A stretch of DNA of 64,000 bases from CAZWLY01 sp964634465 (GTDB lineage: Bacteria > Desulfobacterota > Desulfarculia > G963662305), in the NCBI GenBank assembly GCA_964634465.1, contig CAZWLY010000003.1, forward strand, positions 248,001-312,000, in the 5' to 3' direction. Every line of letters begins with the position of its first letter. Position 1 is the first letter of the stretch. Positions 36,007 through 43,654 of the stretch are shown piece by piece. The notes beneath the pieces are model-generated. The model was not told the origin of the DNA. It saw only the letters and a program-made list of their open reading frames with translations, and searched no databases. The position numbers were made by a program, and so were the translations under genes.

Positions 36007-36045
36007 CCCCACGGACCCGGCCTTGAAAAGGCCGGGTCCGTGGGG
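36007..36045. other. Perfect 16-bp hairpin after the serA-like gene
   Basis: CCCCACGGACCCGGCC-TTGAAAA-GGCCGGGTCCGTGGGG is 24 bases beyond the serA-like stop. There is no T tract on either strand. The rest of 35866-36069 holds nothing I can identify. Confidence 0.55.
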
Positions 36046-36069
36046 TGAAGACTTGGCGGGTTTGAAGCG

Positions 36070-37017
36070 TCAGGCAGGGGCGTTGACGGCGTTCACCGCC
36101 TCCCCGGTCTTCAGGAACTTGCTCATCTGCTGGGCCACGGCCACGGCCACGTTCTCCTGGGCCTCATAGGTGCTGGCGCCCAGGTGGGGGGTGCAGCACA
36201 CGTCGCCGGCCTGGAGGATGCGGCTGTCAGCCGGCAGCGGCTCCTGCTCGAAAACGTCCAGGGCCGCACCGGCCAGGTGGCCTTCGGCCAGGGCGTCGCA
36301 CAGGGCTTCCTCGTCCACGATGCCGCCGCGGGCGCAGTTGATGAGGTAGGCGCCCTTTTTCATCTTGGCCAGGGTGTCGGCGTTGAAAAGCCCGGTGGTC
36401 TCCTTGGTCTTGGGCACGTGGATGGAGATGTAATCCGCCCGGGCCAGGAGGTCATCGAAGCTCACCGGCTCGGCCCCGCGCTGTTGGATCTGCTCGTCCG
36501 AGAGGAAGGGGTCGAAGCCGATCACCTGCATTTTCACGCCCTTGCCCAGCTCGGCCAGGATGCTGCCGATGTTGCCCAGGCCCACGATGCCCAAGGTCTT
36601 GCCCTTGACCTCGCGGCCCCGCAGGGACTTCTTCTCCCACTTGCCCTGGCAAAGCCCGGCATGGCCCCGGGCGATGTGGCGGGAAAGGGCGAAGATGTGG
36701 CCCAGGGCCAGCTCGGCGGCGGCATTGGAGTTCTGGCCCGGGGTGTTCATCACCACCACCCCGTGCTCGGTGGCGGCGGGGATGTCCACGTTGTCCAGGC
36801 CGGTGCCGGCCCGGCCCACCACCTTCAGCTCGTCGGCCGCGTCCAAAAGGTCCTTGGTCACCTTGGTGGCCGAGCGGATCACCAGCCCGTGCACGCCCTT
36901 GATGGCCTCCTTGAGTTCCTCGGGCTTGAGGCCGGTGTTGACCTCCACCTCAAAGCCCTCATCCTTGAATATGTTGATCCCCACCTCGCCGATAGGGTCG
37001 GCAATGAGTATCTTCAT
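36070..37017 (-). CDS. serA: D-3-phosphoglycerate dehydrogenase-like 2-hydroxyacid dehydrogenase
   Basis: The 315-residue NAD-dependent dehydrogenase has the Rossmann motif G-I-V-G-L-G-N-I-G near 143. It also has V-G-R-A-G-T-G-L-D-N-V, the catalytic Arg in N-C-A-R-G-G, the Glu in D-V-F-E-Q-E-P and the His in P-H-L-G-A-S-T. It lacks the ACT regulatory domain of long SerA, so feedback by serine may be absent. Its start is 3 bases from the stop of a class V aminotransferase, suggesting a serine or glyoxylate module. Confidence 0.85.
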   Translation of the reverse strand: MKILIADPIGEVGINIFKDEGFEVEVNTGLKPEELKEAIKGVHGLVIRSATKVTKDLLDAADELKVVGRAGTGLDNVDIPAATEHGVVVMNTPGQNSNAAAELALGHIFALSRHIARGHAGLCQGKWEKKSLRGREVKGKTLGIVGLGNIGSILAELGKGVKMQVIGFDPFLSDEQIQQRGAEPVSFDDLLARADYISIHVPKTKETTGLFNADTLAKMKKGAYLINCARGGIVDEEALCDALAEGHLAGAALDVFEQEPLPADSRILQAGDVCCTPHLGASTYEAQENVAVAVAQQMSKFLKTGEAVNAVNAPA

Positions 37018-37019
37018 GG

Positions 37020-38162
37020 CTACAAGCCCTCCCCGAACACGCGCTGGGCCACGGCCACGCCGGAGCCCATCTCAAAGGAATAGCCCAGCCCCGCCAGAGC
37101 CATCTCGATGGCGCTTATGGCCTGGAGGGTGTCGAACTCGTTGATGTAGCCCATGTGGGCCACCCGGAATATCTTGCCCTTGGCCTGGGCCTGGCCGCCG
37201 GCGATGAAGATGCCCCACTTGTCCTTGAGCCACTTGACCACGTCCTGGGCGTCCATGTTTTCGGGCACCCTGACCGCGGTGAGGGCGGGCGAGGGGTTCT
37301 CCTTGGAGAACAGCTCCAGGCCCCAGGCCTTGACCGCGGCCTTGAAGGCCTTGGACTTGACCTCGGTCTCGGCCCACAGGTTCTCTATGCCGGTTTCCTC
37401 GATGAAGCGGAACACGTCCAAAAGGCCGATGAACAGGGGCACCGGGCTGGTGAAGGCGCCCTTGTTCTGGCCCTGGCTCTTGAGTTCCTTTGCCCAGGAG
37501 AAGTAGAACTTGGGCAGCTTGGAGCTCTTCATCAGCTCCAGGGCCTTGGGGCCGATGGACACAAAGCCCAGGCCCGGAGGCATCATCAGCGCCTTCTGGG
37601 AGCCGCAGACCACCACGTCCAGGCCCCAGTCGTCGGTGGGGATGTTGTAGGCGCCAAGGGCGCTCACCGCGTCCACCACCAGCACCGCGTCGGTGGCCTT
37701 GGTGACTTCGGCCAGCTCCTTGATGGGGTGGTCCACGCCGGTGGAGGTCTCCAGGGCCTGCACGTAGACCGCCTTGATGGAGGGGTCCTTGTCCAGGAGT
37801 TCCTTGACCTGCTCCGGCCGCACCGCGCGGCCCCACTCCACGTCCACGTTGACCGGTTCGCAGCCGTAAGCCTCCAGGATTTCAGACCAACGCTCGCCAA
37901 ACTTGCCGCCGCGCACCGCGATGGCCTTGTCCCCCGGCGAGAGCAGGTTGGCCACGGAGGACTCCATGGCACCAGTGCCGCTGGAACAGAAGGTGAGCAC
38001 CTCGTTCTGGGTCTGGAATATCTTCTTGAGCCCCTCACGTACCTGCCCGATGAGGGCCATGAAATCAGCCGAACGGTGGTGGATCAAGGGCTGGGCCATG
38101 GCCAAGAGGGTGCGCGGAGGCACCGGCGTAGGACCGGGCGCCAATAGAGAAACCTTTTTCAT
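37020..38162 (-). CDS. Class V aminotransferase (alanine-glyoxylate / serine-pyruvate type)
   Basis: The 380-residue PLP enzyme begins L-L-A-P-G-P-T-P-V-P. It has the glycine-rich S-S-G-T-G-A-M-E near 60, the cofactor Asp in V-V-D-A-V-S-A-L near 165 and the PLP lysine in G-S-Q-K-A-L-M-M-P-P-G near 190. Paired with the downstream dehydrogenase it could transaminate 3-phosphohydroxypyruvate or hydroxypyruvate/glyoxylate. Which substrate is used cannot be told from motifs. Confidence 0.85.
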   Translation of the reverse strand: MKKVSLLAPGPTPVPPRTLLAMAQPLIHHRSADFMALIGQVREGLKKIFQTQNEVLTFCSSGTGAMESSVANLLSPGDKAIAVRGGKFGERWSEILEAYGCEPVNVDVEWGRAVRPEQVKELLDKDPSIKAVYVQALETSTGVDHPIKELAEVTKATDAVLVVDAVSALGAYNIPTDDWGLDVVVCGSQKALMMPPGLGFVSIGPKALELMKSSKLPKFYFSWAKELKSQGQNKGAFTSPVPLFIGLLDVFRFIEETGIENLWAETEVKSKAFKAAVKAWGLELFSKENPSPALTAVRVPENMDAQDVVKWLKDKWGIFIAGGQAQAKGKIFRVAHMGYINEFDTLQAISAIEMALAGLGYSFEMGSGVAVAQRVFGEGL

Positions 38163-38420
38163 GGGTTAGCTCCTTGCAGTTGACTAGAGACCAGGGTCAA
38201 AGGATGACCGGACAACGGAAGACAAAAGGACCCAACAGCCCCCCACGCACGCCACAACCGCTCGTGGCAAGGAAAAACCAGCCAAGTCCTCGCTTCAACC
38301 AAAGCAACAAGCCCGTCTTACCAGACGGGACCGGGGCTCTTATATCTCCGGATTTACAATCCCTATCCGAAAGCACCGGTGATGTCAAGGGTTTTTCTCC
38401 ACTGCAACCGGCCACTCCCC

Positions 38421-38452
38421 AAAAAAGGGAGGCCGGGCGCTCCCGGCCTCCC
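38421..38452 (-). terminator. Terminator of the first porin gene
   Basis: A GGGAGGCCGGG stem with its complement (38427-38437, 38442-38452) is followed on the minus strand by six T, about 25 bases past the porin stop. The remaining 38163-38420 shows no gene and is probably the promoter region of the aminotransferase. Confidence 0.75.
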
Positions 38453-38478
38453 CCTTTGGGTTCTTTCAGCGGTCGGGA

Positions 38479-39615
38479 CTAGAATATGAAGCGGAACTGG
38501 ACACCCAGCATCCACTCGGTGCCGGCATCCTTGCCGTCCACCGGGTTGTCCCCGTGGTCGTAGTAAGAGAACTCCGGGTGCAAGCCGAAGAAATCATTTA
38601 CCTGGTAAGGCACGGCCACGAACACGGCCTTGCGGTCGGCGTTGTCGTCCTTCCAGCCGTTGCGCTTCCAGGATTCATTTTCGAACTTCTCGTAACCCAC
38701 GCCGCCGATCAAGGTGACGGCGCCCAGCTTGTACTCCAGGCTCAGCATGCCGCCGAGCACAAAGGTGTCCTGGAGCTTGAAGCTGGTGAGGGAGTGGGTG
38801 ACCTCGGTGATCTCCGGGTAGTAGGGATACTCATTGTAGAAGTTCTTGCCGTGGTGGGCCTGGAACTTGAGGGTGAAGGCGCCACTGGTGAACTTCACCG
38901 GCAGCACCACGGCCCAGGTGTCGAACTGGTCGTCCGCCGGGCCGGGGACGCCCTCGTAGGAGTGGCGCACGAAGCTGAAGCCCGGGTGGGTCATGAAGCC
39001 GCCGGCCTTGAACATGGCGGTCAGGGACATGCGGGGCAGGACAAAGTATAGGTCGTTGCCGGAGTGGGCGAACTGGTTGCGCGGCGCCTCCACGGCGAAC
39101 TGCACCCCCCAGGTCTTGGCCTCCACGGTGAACTGCACCTGGGGCACCCGGCTGGGCCACAAGAAGCCCCAGGCCCACAAGTAGGCGTGGGAGTCGTTGT
39201 TGATGCCCAAAAGCTGGCTGGGGGCGTAGGCCATGTTGCCGAACCAGTTGTCGTTATGCCCCACCAACAGGCGGCAGCGGCCGTATTGGTACCAGCCGTA
39301 GGCGCGGCGCAGGCTGACGCTGGCAGTGGGCTGCAGGCTCTTGAGGCCCAGCTCGATCAGGCCGCCGGTAGTGCCGTCACTGGAACGCCAGCGCGCGCGC
39401 AAATAGGTGTTGCTGGGCACATTGACGAAGGCGGTGGTCACATCGTCGGTACCATTGGCGGTGAGTTCCTTGGACTTGTTCCAATAGCCGATGTCGGTGA
39501 GCAAGCGGCCGTTGATGATGACCTGGGCGCCGGGCGACTCTGCCGCCAAACAGGCGCCTGCCAAGGCCAGCACGGCAGCCGCCGCCACCATGGTCAGCAA
39601 GAGCTTTCTGAGCAT
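38479..39615 (-). CDS. Outer-membrane porin-like beta-barrel, copy 1
   Basis: The 378-residue protein has a signal peptide (1-24, ending A-C-L-A-A). Alternating amphipathic strands then run to a terminal Q-F-R-F-I-F, the aromatic C-terminus recognised by the BAM complex. It is a close paralogue of the next gene: both share I-N-G-R-x-L-T-D-I-G-Y-W-N, L-Q-P-T-A-S-V-S-L-R and G-G-F-M-T-H-P-G. I take the ATG at 39615 after AAGGAGAAGAGG. It is probably a general or anion porin; selectivity cannot be read. Confidence 0.82.
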   Translation of the reverse strand: MLRKLLLTMVAAAAVLALAGACLAAESPGAQVIINGRLLTDIGYWNKSKELTANGTDDVTTAFVNVPSNTYLRARWRSSDGTTGGLIELGLKSLQPTASVSLRRAYGWYQYGRCRLLVGHNDNWFGNMAYAPSQLLGINNDSHAYLWAWGFLWPSRVPQVQFTVEAKTWGVQFAVEAPRNQFAHSGNDLYFVLPRMSLTAMFKAGGFMTHPGFSFVRHSYEGVPGPADDQFDTWAVVLPVKFTSGAFTLKFQAHHGKNFYNEYPYYPEITEVTHSLTSFKLQDTFVLGGMLSLEYKLGAVTLIGGVGYEKFENESWKRNGWKDDNADRKAVFVAVPYQVNDFFGLHPEFSYYDHGDNPVDGKDAGTEWMLGVQFRFIF

Positions 39616-39862
39616 CCTCTTCTCCTTTTTCTTTGTCGATCGCCGCGCGCGGGTCCTGGCCTCCCCGGCCATCACCCCCCATCCTGCACGCCCGGTTTCC
39701 ACCCGGTCCTGAAGGCACCCCTGCCCTCCCTTGCCTGGACGGGCCCCGCAGCCGCCCTCAAATTAGCACATTCGGGACCCGCTGAAAACCTCCCTGTGCG
39801 CTGGCTCCTGCCGCTTTTGCGGGCGGACCCGGCCGCCGGGGAGGAAGGGAGGCGCCCTCCCC

Positions 39863-39897
39863 AAAAAAATCAGGGGCCGGGCATCGGCCCGGCCCTG
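39863..39897 (-). terminator. Second (distal) terminator behind porin 2
   Basis: A CAGGGGCCGGGC stem with one bulge is followed on the minus strand by ATTTTTTT. It closely resembles the proximal terminator 40 bases away, so the two look like a duplicated pair. Confidence 0.65.
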
Positions 39898-39934
39898 GAC
39901 AAGGTTAGTCGAGCCAGCGCCGGAGGTTCACCCC

Positions 39935-39972
39935 AAAAAACCAGGGGGCCGGGCGGATGCCCGGCCCCCTGG
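39935..39972 (-). terminator. Proximal terminator of porin 2
   Basis: CCAGGGGGCCGGGC-GGAT-GCCCGGCCCCCTGG is a perfect 14-bp stem, followed on the minus strand by six T, 28 bases past the stop. Confidence 0.85.
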
Positions 39973-40000
39973 TGGGGTGCCTTTTGGTGATCAGGCTCTA

Positions 40001-41131
40001 CTAGAAGATGAAGCGGAACTGGATGCCCAGCATCCACTCGTTGCCCTGGTCGTGGCCGGTCTCGGGGCTGTCACCCCAGTCGAAGTACGAGAACTCGGGA
40101 TGGATACCGAAGTACTTGTTGACCTGGTAGGGCACGGCCACGAAGAAGGCCTTGCGGGTGTAGTTGTCGTCCTTGTAACCCAGCTTGTTCTTCCAGTCGT
40201 CGTTCTGGATGTACTCGTAGCCCACGCCACCGATCAGGGTAATGGCGCCCACCTTGAACTCGGCGCTCAGCATACCGCCGTAGGTGGTGGTGTCATAGAT
40301 CTTGTTACCCACGGTGATGGGGCCGGTGTTGGCCGGGTAGAAGGGAATCTCGGTCGCGATGTTGATGCCGTAGTGACCCTGGAACTTCAGGGTGAAGGCA
40401 CCGGCGGTGAACTTGATGGGCAGCACGAAGGCCCAGGTGTTATAGGAGTCGTCGCCGCCACCGGTCTGGCCCTCCCACTTGTGCTGCACGTACATGATGC
40501 CGGGGTGGGTCATGAAGCCGCCGGACTTGAACATAGCGGTCAAGGTCAGGCGGGGAAGGTTGATGTAGAAGTCGGTGCCGGTGGGAGCGGTCTTCGCACG
40601 CGGCTCCTCCAGCGCGAACTGGATACCCCAAGTCTTGGTGTAGTAGGTGAACTGCACCTGGGGCACACGGTGGGGCCACATGAAGCCCCAGCCGAACAGC
40701 AGCAGGTGGGCGTTGTTGTTCAGGCCCACGTACTGCTTGGCGTGGTAAGCCAGGCTGCCGAACCAGTTGTCGGTCTGACCGGCCAGGATACGGCAGTTGC
40801 CGACCTTGTACCAGCCATACGCGTAACGCAGGCTGACGCTGGCGGTGGGCTGCAGGCTCTTGAGGCCCAGCTCGATCATGCCACCGCTCATGGCGTTGCT
40901 GGTCCGCCAACGGGCACGCAGGAAGGAGTGGCCAGGCATGTTCACGAACGCCGTGGTCACGTCGTCGGTGCCATTGGTGGTCAGCTCTTTGGAGCGGTTC
41001 CAATAACCAATGTCAGTCAGCATACGGCCATTGATGATGACCCGGGAGCTGGGGGACTCGGCGGCGAAGGACACGCCCGCAAAAGCCACCAGCGCCACGA
41101 CGGCCAACATGGCCACCATGAATTTCTTCAT
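40001..41131 (-). CDS. Outer-membrane porin-like beta-barrel, copy 2
   Basis: The 376-residue paralogue of the downstream porin has a signal peptide 1-23 ending S-F-A-A and the same conserved strand blocks, ending again in Q-F-R-F-I-F. The ATG at 41131 follows GGGAGAAAAGG. A consensus promoter with a leader of about 190 bases and two tandem terminators suggest it is the strongly expressed copy. The two barrels agree over most of their length by eye and differ mainly in loop segments, consistent with tandem duplication. Confidence 0.84.
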   Translation of the reverse strand: MKKFMVAMLAVVALVAFAGVSFAAESPSSRVIINGRMLTDIGYWNRSKELTTNGTDDVTTAFVNMPGHSFLRARWRTSNAMSGGMIELGLKSLQPTASVSLRYAYGWYKVGNCRILAGQTDNWFGSLAYHAKQYVGLNNNAHLLLFGWGFMWPHRVPQVQFTYYTKTWGIQFALEEPRAKTAPTGTDFYINLPRLTLTAMFKSGGFMTHPGIMYVQHKWEGQTGGGDDSYNTWAFVLPIKFTAGAFTLKFQGHYGINIATEIPFYPANTGPITVGNKIYDTTTYGGMLSAEFKVGAITLIGGVGYEYIQNDDWKNKLGYKDDNYTRKAFFVAVPYQVNKYFGIHPEFSYFDWGDSPETGHDQGNEWMLGIQFRFIF

Positions 41132-41329
41132 AATACCTTTTCTCCCTTTCTTCCGAAGAACCCTTACTTGCCGCAGGTAGGGACTCCCCCCCCTGCCGCA
41201 TGACCAGCCAACCCCCATAACCAAACGGCGCACCCCGGCTCCGCTCATGTCCGGGGGAAGCCCTCGCCAAGCCCTTTCCCGAGGCCTACCGCGGGCGCAC
41301 TCCCCCTGGGGATTCGCTACTGCCTTACC

Positions 41330-41358
41330 TAACTAGCAAACCGGCCTGGCGGTGTCAA
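41330..41358 (-). promoter_or_regulatory. Strong sigma70 promoter of porin 2
   Basis: On the minus strand a perfect TTGACA (41358-41353) is 17 bases from TAGTTA (41335-41330). The ATG is about 190 bases further, giving a long untranslated leader (41132-41323) with no gene. Confidence 0.7.
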
Positions 41359-41371
41359 CCTTTTTCGCCAC

Positions 41372-41413
41372 AAAAAAAGTAAATAGGGCCGGGGAGTTCT
41401 CCACCCCCGGCCC
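41372..41413 (-). terminator. Terminator of the membrane-protein gene
   Basis: GGGCCGGGG and CCCCGGCCC form a stem (41386-41394, 41405-41413). On the minus strand TATTTAC and seven T follow. It separates the upstream operon from the porin 2 promoter. Confidence 0.65.
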
Positions 41414-41422
41414 CCTTCCGGC

Positions 41423-41995
41423 TCAGGCGCCGGCCGCCCCGGCCCTGCGCCCCCGGCGCACCTCCTTCAAGGTGCGCCACAAAAGCCGGCTGCGCCGGCC
41501 CAGGCCCAGGCGCTTCTTGAGCTGACCCCAGCCCAGGCGCACCACCAGGTAGGCGGCAGTGAAACCGGCCAGATAGGAGACATGGCCCAAGCCGCCGGGC
41601 AGGGCGATGGGCACCTTGCCGAAGCGCAGCTCCAGCCAGCCCGCGGCCAGAAAGGCCGGCCACAGGGAGGAGGCGCCCATGGCGATCTGCAGGAAAAAAG
41701 CCTTGCCAAACGCGTCGTTGGCCAGGTCGTTCAGCCCCTGGTAGATGCGCTTCTCCCCGGCCTTGAGCGCGTTCATGGCCTGCTGGTGGCGGTCCTGCAT
41801 CTCCTGGTTGAGTTCTTCCACGTAGCGCCGGTTCAGGCGGAACACCCCGGCCAGGGTGATCTCGCCGATCAAGGTGGCCCAGGCGGCCAGCACAAAGGTG
41901 CCCAGCCACCAGCCGGCCACCGGGTCGGCGGGCCAGCGGAAGGGGGCGATCAAAAGCGGGTCCACCCACGCCCAAAAATCAGCCAGGAAATCCAC
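41423..41995 (-). CDS. Three-TM membrane protein with coiled-coil loop, EMC3/TMCO1-like topology
   Basis: The 190-residue protein has a hydrophobic helix at about 28-52 and a charged helical segment at 53-98 (R-L-N-R-R-Y-V-E-E-L-N-Q-E-M then K-A-G-E-K-R-I-Y). Two more hydrophobic helices follow (about 100-122 and 135-155), then a very basic tail. TM1, coiled coil, then two TM helices is the layout of the EMC3/TMCO1/DUF106 branch of the Oxa1 superfamily. It lies downstream of the TauE/SafE gene. The assignment rests on topology only. Confidence 0.5.
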   Translation of the reverse strand: MDFLADFWAWVDPLLIAPFRWPADPVAGWWLGTFVLAAWATLIGEITLAGVFRLNRRYVEELNQEMQDRHQQAMNALKAGEKRIYQGLNDLANDAFGKAFFLQIAMGASSLWPAFLAAGWLELRFGKVPIALPGGLGHVSYLAGFTAAYLVVRLGWGQLKKRLGLGRRSRLLWRTLKEVRRGRRAGAAGA

Positions 41996-42013
41996 CGCTC
42001 CCCCGCAATCAAC

Positions 42014-42048
42014 GAGCCAGGGGGCCCGCCTGAAGGGCCCCCTGGCTC
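42014..42048. other. Perfect 14-bp hairpin between tauE-like and membrane-protein genes
   Basis: GAGCCAGGGGGCCC-GCCTGAA-GGGCCCCCTGGCTC lies 27 bases past the exporter stop and has no T tract. It may be a processing or stabilising element within the operon. Confidence 0.5.
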
Positions 42049-42075
42049 ATGGCTGAAAGGATCATGAAGCGCCCG

Positions 42076-43458
42076 CTAGGGCAGGCCCAACCCCGCGTAG
42101 AAGGCGGGCGCAAAGCCCTTGAGGGTGTAGCGCAGGCCCACCAAAAAGGCCAACACGATGAACATGACCTTGAGGCCCTTCTCGGGGATGAACTTGGAGG
42201 TGCGCGGCCCGATCATGGAGCCCACGAAGATGCCGATGAGCTCCACGCCCACCAGGCCCCACTGGATGACCACGCCCTTGCCCACCATGTAGGAGAAGAT
42301 GCTCACGATCATGCCCACCAGCACCACCAGGGCGCTGGTGCCGGCCACCAGGAACATGGGCAGGCCGGCCACCGAGGTGAGGAAGGGCACGAACAAGAAG
42401 CCGCCGCCCACGCCCAGGAAGGAGGCCAGGGCCGCGATCACGATGCCGCCCAGCATGGGCACCCAGGCCTTGAACTTGAACTCCTGGCCGTAGAAGGTGA
42501 AGCGGATATCGCCGATGAAAAAGGCGCACAGCCAGCCCACCAGCACCAGCACGTAGCTCACCCAGCCGGCGGTGTCCAAGAGGTTGTTCCACAGGGCGCT
42601 GGCCACCACCAGGGCCAGGCCCAGCCACATCATGCCGGACTTGCCCTCCAGGATCTTCACGCCCTGCTCACTGGTGTCGCCGCCTTCCTTGGCCGCCTTC
42701 TCAAAGGCCGCCGCCGCCGCCTTGGCCTCCTTCTTGCGGGCCTGGCCCTTGGGGCTCATCTCGTAGAGCAAGAAGCAGCCCAGAAGCAGCACGCACAGGC
42801 CGAAGTAGCCGATGTAGGCCTTGAGGCTAACCTGGCCGGCGGTGAGTTCGGGCACCAGCCAGGAGGTGCCCACCCCGCCGATGGCCAGGCAGGCGCCCAG
42901 GGGCAGCACCAGCCGGCCCATGCGGTAGTAGTTTATGCTGGAGATCAGGCCGGAAAGACCCACCAGCCACTGGTTGGACACCCGGATGGAGTCGGTGATG
43001 AGCTTGTTCACCGGGTGGCCCTTGCCGAACCGGGCGGCATAGTCGCCCATGCCGAAGATGGTGATGTGGCCCACTCCCGAGAGGATGCCGCCAAAGGCGC
43101 CCACCGTGGAGAAGACCCAGCCCACGAAGACGGCCCAGATCAGGCCCACCCACCAGGCCGTGGTGGGAGCGCCCTTGATCCCCAGGTAGCCGGGCTGGGC
43201 ATCGGGCTTCACCACCGCCAAGGTCTTGGCCGCGGCCTTGGGGTCTTTCAGGCTTTTTTCAATGGCCTTTTTCATGCGCTCCGGCGCGTCCGGAGCCACC
43301 AGCGAGGACACCTCCACCTTGGGGGCCGCGGCCGCCTGTTTGGCCGCTGGGGGGTTAGCCGATGCCGGAGTATCGGCGGCCAGGGCCGGCATGGCCCAGG
43401 CCACGGCCAGAATGCCAGCCAAAAGGCAAGCCAAAACAGCTACTTGCTTGCTGCGCAT
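42076..43458 (-). CDS. TauE/SafE-family anion exporter with N-terminal extension
   Basis: The 460-residue protein starts with a signal-like segment (1-27) and an Ala/Pro/Lys-rich extracytoplasmic stretch to about 95. Around ten TM helices follow, including the family-type G-A-F-G-G-I-L-S-G-V-G-H-I and A-S-F-L-G-V-G-G-G-F-L-F-V-P-F. A charged cytoplasmic loop (about 235-275, A/K/E-rich) separates the two halves. TauE/SafE proteins export sulfite, sulfoacetate or other organosulfur anions, which would suit a sulfur-metabolising anaerobe; the substrate is unproven. Confidence 0.82.
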   Translation of the reverse strand: MRSKQVAVLACLLAGILAVAWAMPALAADTPASANPPAAKQAAAAPKVEVSSLVAPDAPERMKKAIEKSLKDPKAAAKTLAVVKPDAQPGYLGIKGAPTTAWWVGLIWAVFVGWVFSTVGAFGGILSGVGHITIFGMGDYAARFGKGHPVNKLITDSIRVSNQWLVGLSGLISSINYYRMGRLVLPLGACLAIGGVGTSWLVPELTAGQVSLKAYIGYFGLCVLLLGCFLLYEMSPKGQARKKEAKAAAAAFEKAAKEGGDTSEQGVKILEGKSGMMWLGLALVVASALWNNLLDTAGWVSYVLVLVGWLCAFFIGDIRFTFYGQEFKFKAWVPMLGGIVIAALASFLGVGGGFLFVPFLTSVAGLPMFLVAGTSALVVLVGMIVSIFSYMVGKGVVIQWGLVGVELIGIFVGSMIGPRTSKFIPEKGLKVMFIVLAFLVGLRYTLKGFAPAFYAGLGLP

Positions 43459-43654
43459 TTTCCTTCTCCCATGGTGTGAGTTTCAGCGGGCCCAGCTTCC
43501 CCCCTCTTCATGGTGGCCCACCGCAGAAATAGAGCAATCTACGTGGGTCAAAATAGCACAAAAAAAGGTAGGAATCAAAGCTTTTGCATATGGCCCGCCT
43601 GGAAATTGGCTAGAAAACCCGGTTGATTACCGCACTATCCCCCCCGGCGGGAGC

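Noticed and set aside
42049..43479. A 476-codon His/Gln-rich plus-strand frame
   Set aside because: Antisense shadow of the TauE/SafE gene, no recognisable motif.
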